A stretch of DNA of 64,000 nt from Pelagimonas phthalicica (GTDB lineage: Bacteria; Pseudomonadota; Alphaproteobacteria; Rhodobacterales; Rhodobacteraceae). The position numbers and the translations under genes were made by a program. Under the pieces are notes generated by a model that did no database searches, was not told the origin of the DNA, and saw only the letters and a program-made list of their open reading frames with translations. Shown here in pieces: positions 33,173 through 41,665 of this stretch. The DNA is taken from NCBI RefSeq assembly GCF_004364805.1, contig NZ_SOAP01000002.1, positions 434,001-498,000 on the forward strand. The letters run 5' to 3'. How positions within the stretch are numbered: position 1 is the stretch's first letter; the number at the start of each line of letters is the position of its first letter.

Positions 33173-35350
33173 ATGCGTACTCTTAGAAACGCCGCTGCTG
33201 TTTTAACAAGTTCCGTTTTTCTTGCCGCTCCGCTGGCCGCTCAGGGCCCGGCAGAGTTTGATCCAAACGATTTTGGCAAGATTGTCATTCAACCACGTCA
33301 ATTGGCCGGTGGGGCCGGGGGGCTGGTGTTTGAACAGGCTTTTGGTGACTACCAAAACGAGCCAATCATCGAATATGGTGAAAACAGCCCAGCGGTGCGC
33401 TTGGGCCGCCCCATCGGGCGCCTGGACATGCTGTTTCAAAGTGGCAAGACCGGGTTTTGCACGGCCTTCATCGTGGATGAGCAGCATATCCTGACCAATC
33501 ACCACTGCATTCCGGGCATGGATGGCGACGCCACCGGCCAGGTCAGCGGTGTTCAGGCGGCGCAGTTTGTCGCCGGTTTCATCAAACCGGGTCGCGCCGA
33601 AGGAACCGATCGCTACACCGTGTCGCCTCAGATCGTCGAAACCAATCGCGAGCTGGATTACACCGTGCTGCGCGTATTCGGGAATCCATCGACCAAATAT
33701 GGCAAGATGGAATTGGCCATGGCCGATCCGGAAGATGCCGAATTCCTCTGGATCATTGGCCACCCGCAAGGCCAGTCCCAGCATATTTCGCGTGAAGGCT
33801 GCGCAGCCGCGACACCAGCGATTTCCGAAGAGGGCAAGCTGGTTCATAGCTGCGACACGCTGGGCGGTAATTCCGGCTCACCTGTGATCCGACTAAGCGA
33901 TAAGCGTGTGGTCGGGCTGCACCATGCCGGTGACAATCGCACCGGGTTCAACATGGCAATCCCGATGACGCGAATCCTGCCACAAAGTAAGGTCTTGAAG
34001 GCCGCTGGCGGGGCTGTGGTCGCAACCGCTGCACCGGCAGTCGTGGCACCAACGCCTACAGCGCCGCCCAAAACGACACCGGTTGCCACACCGCCACCTG
34101 TGCAGGGCAATTCCTGTACTGCGCTGTGGAATGAAGCCAAGGCCGTCGGCTGCGCCGGTTACGAAGCCTATGTCGAAGAGTGCGGCACACACACTTTTGC
34201 CTCCATGGCGCGCCGTGTGATCGAGCGGGAATGTTCGGTGCCAACCGTGGCACCAGCGGAATCCGATGTTCCGGTCCTGACGGTCAAGGCCAATGGTGGT
34301 GGCGATTACTTTGAGATTGCCGATGCGGTTCAAGCCGCACCAGAAGGTGGCCGTGTCGAGGTTTTCCCCGGCACTTACACTAAAGGCATTGATGTCACCC
34401 GGTCGGTCGAAATTGTCGGCGTGGGTGCTGTCAAAGACATCGTTCTCAAGGTCGCCAATGACAATTTTGTCGAATGGACCGCAAGCTCGGGTCGTGTCTC
34501 GGGTCTGACCATGATCCAGGATGGTGGCGATTATTTCGGTTTCCACCTCGCTGGCGGCTCGGTCATCATTGAGGACAATGACATTACCTCCAAAGGACTT
34601 GGCGTTATCGCGGTGCGTGGCAATGTCGGCGGCACCATCCGTCGCAACACGATCCATGACGGCCAGCAGGGCGGGATCTTTTTGTTCGAACAGGGCAAAG
34701 CGACGATCGAAGACAACACAATCTTTGGCAACCGCCTTGCCGGTATCGAGATCAAGGAAGGTGCCGCCCCAGTGGTCCGTGGCAACAGCCTCTATGACGG
34801 CAAAGGCAGCGGAATCTTTGTGAACGAGGGCGGCACAGGTCGCTATGAAAACAACACCGTTTACAACAATGGCTTGGCCGGGATCGAGATCAAAGCCGCC
34901 AAGGATCCGCTCTTTACCGGCAATATCGTTCGCAACGGTCAGCAGGGTGGCATTCTGGTGTCGGATAAGTCCACGGCCCGGATCGAAAGCAACACAATCT
35001 ATGCCAATACCTATGCCGGGATCGAAGTGACCTCTGGCGCCAACCCTGTGGTGTGGAACAACGTGTTGCGCGACGGTCAGCAGAGCGCGGTTTACATCCA
35101 CAAAGAAGGCAAAGGCGTCTTTGAAAACAACAAGATCCACAACAACGCCTTTTACGGGATCTCGGTGCGCGACAACAGCAAGCCAATCGTGCGCGAGAAT
35201 GAGATCTACGGCAATCTCTATGAAGGTATCCGCGTACGCCTTGGTGCCGGTGGCACCTATGAGAACAACGATCTGAGCCGGAACAAGCCCGGCGCTTTCC
35301 GGATCGAGTCGGATGCGGGCGACGTGCTGCGCATCGGCAATAAGGAATAA
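33173..35350 (+). CDS. Secreted V8/trypsin-like serine protease with right-handed beta-helix domain
   Basis: The 725-residue protein has a signal peptide ending near PLAAQ (residue 24) and a protease domain over residues 30-275 with His111 (NHHCIPG), Asp162 (NRELDYTVLRV) and Ser234 (GNSGSP). An Ala/Pro/Thr linker follows (280-310), then the same Cys module as in the preceding paralogue (C-x3-W-x8-C). A beta-helix domain occupies about residues 365-720. Its later part consists of 23-residue PbH1-type turns with N-x-(I/V)-x(n)-G-I-x-(I/V). Beta-helices of this type often bind polysaccharide or cell surface. The gene is 109 bp after its paralogue and ends at a strong terminator. It is probably exported and surface-acting. 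Confidence 0.88.
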   Translation: MRTLRNAAAVLTSSVFLAAPLAAQGPAEFDPNDFGKIVIQPRQLAGGAGGLVFEQAFGDYQNEPIIEYGENSPAVRLGRPIGRLDMLFQSGKTGFCTAFIVDEQHILTNHHCIPGMDGDATGQVSGVQAAQFVAGFIKPGRAEGTDRYTVSPQIVETNRELDYTVLRVFGNPSTKYGKMELAMADPEDAEFLWIIGHPQGQSQHISREGCAAATPAISEEGKLVHSCDTLGGNSGSPVIRLSDKRVVGLHHAGDNRTGFNMAIPMTRILPQSKVLKAAGGAVVATAAPAVVAPTPTAPPKTTPVATPPPVQGNSCTALWNEAKAVGCAGYEAYVEECGTHTFASMARRVIERECSVPTVAPAESDVPVLTVKANGGGDYFEIADAVQAAPEGGRVEVFPGTYTKGIDVTRSVEIVGVGAVKDIVLKVANDNFVEWTASSGRVSGLTMIQDGGDYFGFHLAGGSVIIEDNDITSKGLGVIAVRGNVGGTIRRNTIHDGQQGGIFLFEQGKATIEDNTIFGNRLAGIEIKEGAAPVVRGNSLYDGKGSGIFVNEGGTGRYENNTVYNNGLAGIEIKAAKDPLFTGNIVRNGQQGGILVSDKSTARIESNTIYANTYAGIEVTSGANPVVWNNVLRDGQQSAVYIHKEGKGVFENNKIHNNAFYGISVRDNSKPIVRENEIYGNLYEGIRVRLGAGGTYENNDLSRNKPGAFRIESDAGDVLRIGNKE
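34628..35330 (+). repeat. Coding repeats: ten 23-residue beta-helix turns
   Basis: The encoded residues 486-718 consist of about ten 69-bp units. Odd turns tend to read GQQGGI and even turns tend to read AGIEI, giving a 138-bp higher-order period through most of the array. The copies have diverged in DNA sequence. This is protein-level repetition, not a CRISPR or satellite. Confidence 0.8.
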
Positions 35351-35374
35351 CCGCCCCTTCAGGCTGGTTTTGGA

Positions 35375-35404
35375 ACGCCCCAGGCTGCTGTCTGGGGCGT
35401 TTTT
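35375..35404 (+). terminator. Terminator after beta-helix protease gene
   Basis: A perfect 9-bp stem (acgccccag / ctggggcgt) with an eight-base loop is followed by TTTTT. It begins 25 bases after the stop codon and separates the protease genes from purS. Confidence 0.85.
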
Positions 35405-35515
35405 CGTTTCAAGCGCGGATGGGCGCGCCTTTCGGGTTGCAATTTGGCGCGGAATGGGGTTCTACGCCCCCAAGTGATCAAACAGACTTCAGCGCGTCAG
35501 ACAGGAGGACGGAAC

Positions 35516-35746
35516 ATGAAGGTTCGGGTGCATGTAATGCTCAAGACAGGTGTTCTGGATCCACAGGGCGAAGCGGTGCGTCACGCCTTGGGCGCATTGG
35601 GCTTTGAGGGCGTGTCTTCGGTGCGTCAGGGCAAAGTCATCGAGTTGGAGCTGGCCGAAGGAACGTCGGACGAAACCATCGGTGAAATGTGTGAAAAGCT
35701 CTTGGCCAATACGGTCATCGAAAGCTATCGCATCGAACATATCTAA
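35516..35746 (+). CDS. purS: FGAM synthase subunit PurS
   Basis: This 76-residue protein is the small structural subunit of the three-part phosphoribosylformylglycinamidine synthase (PurS, PurQ, PurL). It passes ammonia from PurQ to PurL. Typical features are MKVRVHVMLKTGVLDPQGEA at the start, GFEGVSSVRQGKVIELEL and a C-terminal NTVIESYRIE. ACAGGAGG gives a strong ribosome binding site ten bases before the ATG; a longer open frame upstream lacks similarity. purQ follows after 134 bp containing two hairpins (35760-35775 and 35831-35849). Confidence 0.95.
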   Translation: MKVRVHVMLKTGVLDPQGEAVRHALGALGFEGVSSVRQGKVIELELAEGTSDETIGEMCEKLLANTVIESYRIEHI

Positions 35747-35880
35747 GCGCAATCTTCATCGGGCCTGATGGCCCGCCTTAGGACTGTGTTGGTTGGGCGT
35801 CTAGCGTCCGAACCGCTGAAACTGGGATTGGCGCGGCAAGGGGCCGCGCGGATCACCCCAAATCGGACAGGAGCCCCGCC

Positions 35881-36546
35881 ATGAAAGCCGCCGTCATCGT
35901 GTTTCCCGGATCCAATTGCGACCGCGACATGGCTGTCGCCTTTGAGCAAGCGGGGTTTGATGTCGAGATGGTCTGGCACAAGGACACGTCCTTGCCCACC
36001 GGCATCGATATGGTCGGCGTGCCCGGCGGGTTTTCTTTTGGTGACTATCTGCGCTGCGGGGCGATTGCCGCCAACGCGCCGATTGTGAAAGACGTCAAAG
36101 CCTTCGCAGACATGGGCGGCTATGTTCTGGGCGTTTGCAACGGGTTCCAGGTCTTGACTGAAACCGGTCTTCTGCCAGGTGCGCTGCTGCGCAATGCCGA
36201 GCTGAAATATATCTGCCGCACCATTGGTCTGAAGGTCGAAGGCGAAAGCGTCTTTACCGACAGCTACTCCAAAGGCGAAGAGATCGCGCTGCCCATCGCG
36301 CATCACGATGGCAATTACCACGCCGATGATACAACGCTGGATATGCTCGAAGCTGAGGGGCGTGTGGCCTTCCGTTACACCAACAACCCCAACGGGTCCG
36401 CGCGTGACATCGCGGGTATCCTGTCGGGCAATCGTCGGGTGCTGGGGATGATGCCGCACCCGGAACGTGCGTCAGAAGCCGCTCATGGCAATGAAGATGG
36501 TGCGCGTCTTTTTGCCAATCTGACCTCACAACTGGTTAACGCCTGA
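35881..36546 (+). CDS. purQ: FGAM synthase glutaminase subunit PurQ
   Basis: This is a class I glutamine amidotransferase of 221 residues that releases ammonia from glutamine for FGAM synthesis. The nucleophile Cys is in [11 protein letters not shown] (about residue 86). [10 protein letters not shown] opens the protein, [13 protein letters not shown] is the family-specific loop, and the His/Glu pair lies in [10 protein letters not shown] near the C-terminus. purL is not in the window. It shares the strand and probably the transcript with purS. Confidence 0.97.
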   Translation: MKAAVIVFPGSNCDRDMAVAFEQAGFDVEMVWHKDTSLPTGIDMVGVPGGFSFGDYLRCGAIAANAPIVKDVKAFADMGGYVLGVCNGFQVLTETGLLPGALLRNAELKYICRTIGLKVEGESVFTDSYSKGEEIALPIAHHDGNYHADDTTLDMLEAEGRVAFRYTNNPNGSARDIAGILSGNRRVLGMMPHPERASEAAHGNEDGARLFANLTSQLVNA

Positions 36547-36592
36547 TCAGCATGGCTTGAGGCCGGGGCAGGGCGCGCGTATCCTGCCTCAT

Positions 36593-38359
36593 ATGTCAGA
36601 CGCCACACCCAATCCAACAGTCCAGCCCAGACGGACCGGCCCGCTATCGGCCCGGGTGCGTTTGGCGTTGGTCTTGCTGGTGCTGGTGGCCATCGCAACC
36701 GTGTGGTTCACCAACCGCCTTCTGACACAACGTTTTACCGAAACCACCCAGAACCGGGCCGAGTTGCGACTGGCGCTCTACTCCGGCAACTTGATCTCCG
36801 AATTGCGCCGCAACGCGATTGTGCCGCAGCTTTTGGCGCGTGACCCGGCCCTGATCGGAGCGTTGAATTCTGGTGACTTTACCCAAAGCTCGCAGCGGCT
36901 GATCTCTTTTGTTGATGAAATCGGGGCTGCCTCGCTGATGCTGATGGATCGCGACGGGCGCACGGTGGCGGCGACAGATCGGTCTCGCTTGGGTGAGGCA
37001 CATCGTTCGGACGGGTATTTTGTCGATGCCATCCGGTCCAACTCAACTGTGTTCACGGTGAGCGAACGCGAGGCTGGCGGTTTCAGCTTCACCTATTCGC
37101 GTCAGGTGGAAAGCGGCAATGAAACCGTCGGCGTGATCATGGTCGAGGTGGATCTTGCCAAGTTTGAACGCGCTTGGGCCGGGATTTCCGATGCCGTTCT
37201 GGTCACCAATTCCGAAGGCACCATTGTTCTCGCCACCGAACCACGTTGGCGTGGCCTGACCGCCGAAGTCGCCTTGGAACGCCAGCCCCCCAGCGGCGCG
37301 ATTGAGCGCGCTATTCAGGTCACCACCGATTGGACCTCGCAAGAGGCGGATGCCTATCTCAAGGGCGAGGCGGTGATGCGCGTGGATGGGCGCATTCCCT
37401 TTCGAGGCTGGTCGTTGACCACCTTCACCACATATTCCTCGGTCCGGGAACGTGTGAACGCGTTTCTGGCGCTTGAGATCATGGGCTTTGCGATTTTGGC
37501 TGCCTTGGTGTTCTACGCCTTGTCGCGCAAATCAGCGGACCGCATGGCCCTGTTCCAACGGGAATCCGCGGAACTGCGCGCGCTGAACGCCCGGTTGTCG
37601 CGCGAGATGGCCGAGCGGGAGCGGGTGCAAAAGAATCTGGATGTGGCCGAGCAATCTTTGGCGCAAAGCTCAAAACTGGCCGCATTGGGCGAAATGTCAG
37701 CAGCAGTCAGCCATGAATTGAACCAACCACTGGCCGCGATGAAGACCTATCTGGCCGGTGCGCGGCTTCTCCTGCGCCGCAATCGCCCGGACGAAGCGCT
37801 GAGCGCCTTTCACCGGATTGATGACCTGATCGAGCGCATGGGTGCGATCACCAAACAGTTGAAATCCTATGCCCGCAAAGGTCAGGAAAGCTTTAGCCCC
37901 GTCAATATGGGCGACGCGCTTGGCAGTGCCATGTCGATGATGGAACCCCAGCTCAAGGTGCGGCGCGTGCGCATCTCGCGCATCCTGCCGGACGAGCCGG
38001 TTTTGGTCATGGGTGACCGGATGCGGATCGAACAGGTTTTGGTCAACCTCTTGCGCAACGCGCTTGACGCCACCAAATCTGTCGACGACCCGCAGGTCGA
38101 AATCCTTTTGGCCGCGGGCGAGACCGCCACGCTCAGCGTGCGCGACAATGGGCATGGAATTAAGGACCTGGATGCACTGTTTGAGCCATTCTACACAACC
38201 AAACAACCCGGTGACGGGGTGGGATTGGGCCTGGCGATTTCATCCGGGATTGTTTCGGAACTAGGTGGGCGGTTAACCGCCCGTAACGCGGAAAACGGGG
38301 GCGCGGTGTTTGAAATGCAGCTTCCGGTCCTCAATGATAATACGCAGGCAGCGGAGTAA
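36593..38359 (+). CDS. dctB: DctB-type sensor histidine kinase
   Basis: The 588-residue kinase has a membrane helix at about 22-42 (VRLALVLLVLVAIATVWFT), a periplasmic dCache-like sensor (45-285) and a second helix (about 293-312, EIMGFAILAALVFYAL). A coiled linker leads to the kinase core, with the phospho-His in AAVSHELNQPLAAMKTYLAG, N box VNLLRNALDAT and G box GVGLGLAISSGIV. DctB homologues sense C4-dicarboxylates and phosphorylate DctD. The start at 36593 (MSDATPNPT) lacks a good ribosome site; a TTG at 36557 is the alternative. dctD follows after seven bases. No C4-dicarboxylate dct transporter genes lie next to it; the TRAP operon at 21-24 kb has its own LysR. Confidence 0.88.
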   Translation: MSDATPNPTVQPRRTGPLSARVRLALVLLVLVAIATVWFTNRLLTQRFTETTQNRAELRLALYSGNLISELRRNAIVPQLLARDPALIGALNSGDFTQSSQRLISFVDEIGAASLMLMDRDGRTVAATDRSRLGEAHRSDGYFVDAIRSNSTVFTVSEREAGGFSFTYSRQVESGNETVGVIMVEVDLAKFERAWAGISDAVLVTNSEGTIVLATEPRWRGLTAEVALERQPPSGAIERAIQVTTDWTSQEADAYLKGEAVMRVDGRIPFRGWSLTTFTTYSSVRERVNAFLALEIMGFAILAALVFYALSRKSADRMALFQRESAELRALNARLSREMAERERVQKNLDVAEQSLAQSSKLAALGEMSAAVSHELNQPLAAMKTYLAGARLLLRRNRPDEALSAFHRIDDLIERMGAITKQLKSYARKGQESFSPVNMGDALGSAMSMMEPQLKVRRVRISRILPDEPVLVMGDRMRIEQVLVNLLRNALDATKSVDDPQVEILLAAGETATLSVRDNGHGIKDLDALFEPFYTTKQPGDGVGLGLAISSGIVSELGGRLTARNAENGGAVFEMQLPVLNDNTQAAE

Positions 38360-38366
38360 TAGTCTT

Positions 38367-39701
38367 ATGGCAAACGCAATGAAAATCGCCATCGTCGATG
38401 ACGAACAGGATATGCGGCAGTCCATTTCGCAATGGTTGGCTCTCTCGGGCTATGACACGGAAACCTTCGCCTCTGCCGAAGAGGCGCTTGGCACGCTTGG
38501 GCCGGAATATCCGGGCATTGTGATTTCGGACATCAAGATGCCGGGCATGGATGGCATTCAGCTGCTGAAAAAGCTGATGGGGGCGGACAGTTCGCTGCCT
38601 GTGATCATGATCACCGGGCATGGCGATGTGCCGATTGCGGTCGAGGCGATGCGCATCGGCGCGTTTGATTTCCTTGAAAAGCCGTTCAATCCCGACCGGA
38701 TGAGCGAGCTGGCCAAAAAGGCCACCAATGCGCGGCGTTTGACTTTGGACACCCGCGCCCTGCGTCGGGAGCTGTCGGATGGTGGCCAAATCATGAGCAA
38801 GCTGATTGGAGCCAGCCCGATCATGGAACGCTTGCGCGAGGATATTCTCGACCTGGGGCAGGCCGATGGCCATGTGCTGATCGAAGGCGAAACCGGCACC
38901 GGCAAGACCCTGGTCGCCCATGCTTTGCATTCCGTGGGTACCCGCGCGGGCAAAAAGTTTGTGCTGATCTCTTGCGGCGCCCATGACGAAGATGCGCTGA
39001 TGCAGCGGCTCTTTGGCCCGATGCAGCCCGACGACACCCGGTTGCCAGCGATCGAAGAAGCGCGCGGCGGGACGCTGGTGCTCGAGGACATCGAAGCGCT
39101 GTCGGATGCTGCGCAGGCGCGCCTACTCTCGGTGATTAATGATCAGGGCAACCCGCCGGAAACCCGCATCGTGGCGATCTGCAACCTGCAGGATGAGGGG
39201 CGCACCTGTGAAAGCGCGCTGCGTTCCGACCTCTATTACCGACTCGCGGCTTTGAAGATCGTTGTGCCGCCACTACGCTCACGCGGCGAAGATATCCTGA
39301 CACTCTTCACCCGCCTGTCTGAACAATTCTCAGAAGAATATGGCTGCGACGCACCCAAGGTGTCCGCGCAAGAAGCCGCGCAGCTGTTGCAAGCGCCATG
39401 GCCCGGCAATGTCCGCCAGCTGATCAATCTGGCGGAACGCGCAGTGCTGCAAGCGCGGCGCGGGCAGGGGACCATTGCCTCGCTCTTGATGTCGGATCAT
39501 GACCAGATGCAGCCGGTGATGACGACTGAGGGCAAGCCACTCAAGGAATATGTCGAGGCGTTTGAGCGTATGTTGATCGACAACACCATGCGGCGCCACA
39601 AGGGCTCGATTGCGTCAGTAATGGAAGAGCTTTGCCTGCCGCGCCGTACGTTGAACGAAAAGATGGCTAAATACGGCTTGGCGCGGGCGGACTACCTTTA
39701 A
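38367..39701 (+). CDS. dctD: DctD-type NtrC-family response regulator lacking the GAFTGA loop
   Basis: The 444-residue protein has a receiver domain (phospho-acceptor Asp55 in VISDIKMPG), an AAA+ domain and a Fis-type helix-turn-helix (SIASVMEELCLPRRTLNEKM). In the AAA+ domain Walker A is GETGTGKT (174-181) and Walker B GGTLVLED (234-241). The stretch between ALMQRLFG and AIEEARGG is too short and has no GAFTGA motif. That loop contacts sigma-54, so this regulator probably cannot activate sigma-54 promoters and may act through sigma-70, as Rhodobacter capsulatus NtrC does. It follows dctB by seven bases. GCGGAG precedes the ATG. Confidence 0.9.
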   Translation: MANAMKIAIVDDEQDMRQSISQWLALSGYDTETFASAEEALGTLGPEYPGIVISDIKMPGMDGIQLLKKLMGADSSLPVIMITGHGDVPIAVEAMRIGAFDFLEKPFNPDRMSELAKKATNARRLTLDTRALRRELSDGGQIMSKLIGASPIMERLREDILDLGQADGHVLIEGETGTGKTLVAHALHSVGTRAGKKFVLISCGAHDEDALMQRLFGPMQPDDTRLPAIEEARGGTLVLEDIEALSDAAQARLLSVINDQGNPPETRIVAICNLQDEGRTCESALRSDLYYRLAALKIVVPPLRSRGEDILTLFTRLSEQFSEEYGCDAPKVSAQEAAQLLQAPWPGNVRQLINLAERAVLQARRGQGTIASLLMSDHDQMQPVMTTEGKPLKEYVEAFERMLIDNTMRRHKGSIASVMEELCLPRRTLNEKMAKYGLARADYL

Positions 39702-39703
39702 GC

Positions 39704-40279
39704 CTAGCTTTTATCGCGATCAAAGATGGTTCGATGAGGCAGATCTAACAGATTTGCCTCATCGTCATGAAAACCGGCAGTTACCTTGCCCGAAAACCTG
39801 CCCTGCAGCCCTTCCATCACATGGGAGGCAAATGGCGCAAAGGACTTGCTGAGATCGGCACCGTCAATGGGTTGCTCTAGCGCCTCTTGACGCCCGGTCT
39901 CGGTCTCTTCCCAGATGATAAAACGATCCCGGTCTTCCTGGTTTAGCAAGGGTGGCATGCTGTCAATCTCGGCATTTACCCGTTCCAGCTCATCCACCTG
40001 ATCGGTTTCATCAAAAACCTCGTTCCACGCATCGTCAAAGGCAAAGAGGCGCATTTCGAAGTCCGAAACAAAGATCTCCAGATGCAGATGTTTGGTGCCA
40101 TCCGGTAGGCGGGTCAGATCCAGACTGTCGACACTAGCGCGAAAATTCGGTGCGGCCTGAGCCAGTTGTGTTTGCAACAAGAGTTGATAGCCCTGAACAC
40201 GGCCGTAATCAGAAAGTGATTGGTCCTTGGCAATGGATTCGCCAAAGAGTGAGGAAACGAGTTTGCGCAAAAGGCCCAT
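39704..40279 (-). CDS. Hypothetical protein, 191 residues
   Basis: The protein starts MGLLRKLVSSLFGESI and is acidic, with a central alpha/beta pattern (HLHLEIFVSDFEMRLFAFDD) and a Glu/Asp-rich second half. There is no signal peptide, membrane helix or known motif. The family is not recognised. The start at 40279 is chosen because the longer open frame reads through the gap terminator. It lies 90 bp downstream of gap on the same strand, beyond that terminator, and ends two bases from the convergent dctD gene. Confidence 0.6.
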   Translation of the reverse strand: MGLLRKLVSSLFGESIAKDQSLSDYGRVQGYQLLLQTQLAQAAPNFRASVDSLDLTRLPDGTKHLHLEIFVSDFEMRLFAFDDAWNEVFDETDQVDELERVNAEIDSMPPLLNQEDRDRFIIWEETETGRQEALEQPIDGADLSKSFAPFASHVMEGLQGRFSGKVTAGFHDDEANLLDLPHRTIFDRDKS

Positions 40280-40295
40280 GGAAACACCCTGAATG

Positions 40296-40333
40296 AAAAA
40301 CACCGCGAGCTTGGGACAGCCACGCGGTGTTTT
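40296..40333 (-). terminator. Terminator after gap
   Basis: Arms aaaacaccgcg (40297-40307) and cgcggtgtttt (40323-40333) form a perfect 11-bp stem whose loop may pair further. A T run follows on the minus strand. It lies 36 bases past the gap stop codon. Confidence 0.8.
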
Positions 40334-40368
40334 CAAGGTGATGTTTTTGGCTAAATGCCGTGCGGTGA

Positions 40369-41373
40369 TTAGTGCAGCAGGCGGCCCATGTGACCGGCGA
40401 CATCGGCCATACGCGCCGAAAAGCCCCATTCGTTGTCGTACCAGGCCAGGACGCGGACCATGCGCGACCCGATGACCTTGGTCTGATCCGGTGCAAAGAT
40501 CGAGCTGGCTGTGGTGTGGTTGAAGTCGATGGAGACTTTCTGCTCTGGATCAAAGTCCAGAACCATGCCCATGTGACCCGCTGCCGCTTCGGCCATGATT
40601 TCGTTCACGTCAGCAACGGTCACGTCTTTCTTGGCGTAGAAGGTCAGGTCAACAGCCGAGACGTTCGGGGTCGGAACGCGAACGGCAGACCCGTCCAGCT
40701 TGCCCTTGAGGTTTGGCAGAACTTCACCCAGGGCCTTGGCAGCGCCGGTTGAGGTCGGAATCATCGCCATTGCCGCGGCGCGTGCGCGGTACAGATCCTT
40801 GTGGCGGCGGTCCAGGGTTGGCTGGTCGCCGGTATAGCTGTGGATCGTGGTCATGATGCCGCTTTCGATCCCGATGGCTTCGTCCAGGACCTTGGCCAGA
40901 GGGGCCAGGCAGTTTGTGGTGCAGGAACCGTTAGAGATCATGGTCTCGCCCTTGACCAGATCGCGATGGTTTACGCCATAAACAACAGTGCGCTGAACGT
41001 TCTTGGCGGGGGCCGAGATCAGAACCGATTTGGCACCTTGCTTGAGGTGCTGATTGGCTTTCTCGCCATCATTGAACTGGCCGGTACATTCCAGAACCAC
41101 GTCACAGCCGGTCCAGTCGAGCTCGTCCATGTTATAGGTCGACATGACATCAATCGGGCCGCGACCCAGATCAAGGCTGTTGCCATTCACAGCGATATTG
41201 CCCGGGAAACGACCATGGACACTGTCATAGCGCAGCAAGTGTGCAGCGGTTTCAATCGGCCCGGTGGCATTGATTTTCACAACCTGCACGTCATTCCGGG
41301 CGGATTCCGCGATGTGAGAGAGGGTGCAGCGGCCAATGCGGCCAAATCCGTTGATACCGATTGTTACAGTCAT
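40369..41373 (-). CDS. gap: Glyceraldehyde-3-phosphate dehydrogenase
   Basis: The enzyme interconverts glyceraldehyde 3-phosphate and 1,3-bisphosphoglycerate. The 334 residues carry the Rossmann start TIGINGFGRIGR, catalytic Cys151 in ISNGSCTTNC, His178 in TTIHSYTGDQ and the C-terminal WYDNEWGFSARM. Cofactor-site residues are unusual for an NAD enzyme. Asn35 is followed by Ala36 where NAD-specific enzymes have Asp, and Arg189-Arg190 replace the common Leu-Pro pair before HKDL. This favours NADP or dual use. A cluster of GCGGTAA-type motifs lies upstream. A terminator follows the gene. No other glycolytic genes are adjacent. Confidence 0.95.
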   Translation of the reverse strand: MTVTIGINGFGRIGRCTLSHIAESARNDVQVVKINATGPIETAAHLLRYDSVHGRFPGNIAVNGNSLDLGRGPIDVMSTYNMDELDWTGCDVVLECTGQFNDGEKANQHLKQGAKSVLISAPAKNVQRTVVYGVNHRDLVKGETMISNGSCTTNCLAPLAKVLDEAIGIESGIMTTIHSYTGDQPTLDRRHKDLYRARAAAMAMIPTSTGAAKALGEVLPNLKGKLDGSAVRVPTPNVSAVDLTFYAKKDVTVADVNEIMAEAAAGHMGMVLDFDPEQKVSIDFNHTTASSIFAPDQTKVIGSRMVRVLAWYDNEWGFSARMADVAGHMGRLLH

Positions 41374-41472
41374 GAGGGCGTCTCCTGGCTCGTAGGTCTT
41401 GGTCTGATCCTTGCGCAGGGATATAGGGTGGCAATGCTGCAGGTGCCAAGTAAAAACTGTTTTTTGGCAGTA

Positions 41473-41486
41473 TGTTAGCGGTAAAC
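41473..41486. promoter_or_regulatory. LacI-type operator candidate upstream of gap
   Basis: The 14-mer tgttagcggtaaac lies 100 bp before the gap start and is close to the TGTTANCGNTAACA pattern of the Rhodobacteraceae carbon regulator CceR. Related GCGCTAAC (41508-41515), GCGGTAAC (41531-41538) and AGCGGTTAC (41598-41606) copies follow in the same intergenic region. Assignment to CceR relies on recall of that motif. Confidence 0.4.
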
Positions 41487-41665
41487 TTGCCGATGGGTGT
41501 GGTGGTGGCGCTAACGATTTGGAAAGGTTTGCGGTAACGGCTGATCAATGCTGTGGGAAATGACAGAATCGTTTCCCTGTTAACACCTGCAGTGACAGCG
41601 GTTACTGTCTGGAAAAGCGACGAACACAGGACCGGGCCAAGCCCGGACAAAACGGGGGCATAGAG

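Noticed and set aside
33893-35140. 415-codon minus-strand frame opposite the beta-helix protease
   Set aside because: It repeats only because the plus-strand coding repeats do; no independent start or motif.
34628-35330. Regular DNA repeats considered as CRISPR
   Set aside because: Units are 69 bp, coding, diverged and without unique spacers.
30888-35515. Protease pair considered as a genomic island within the purine genes
   Set aside because: No integrase, tRNA, direct repeats or clear composition change were seen at the borders.
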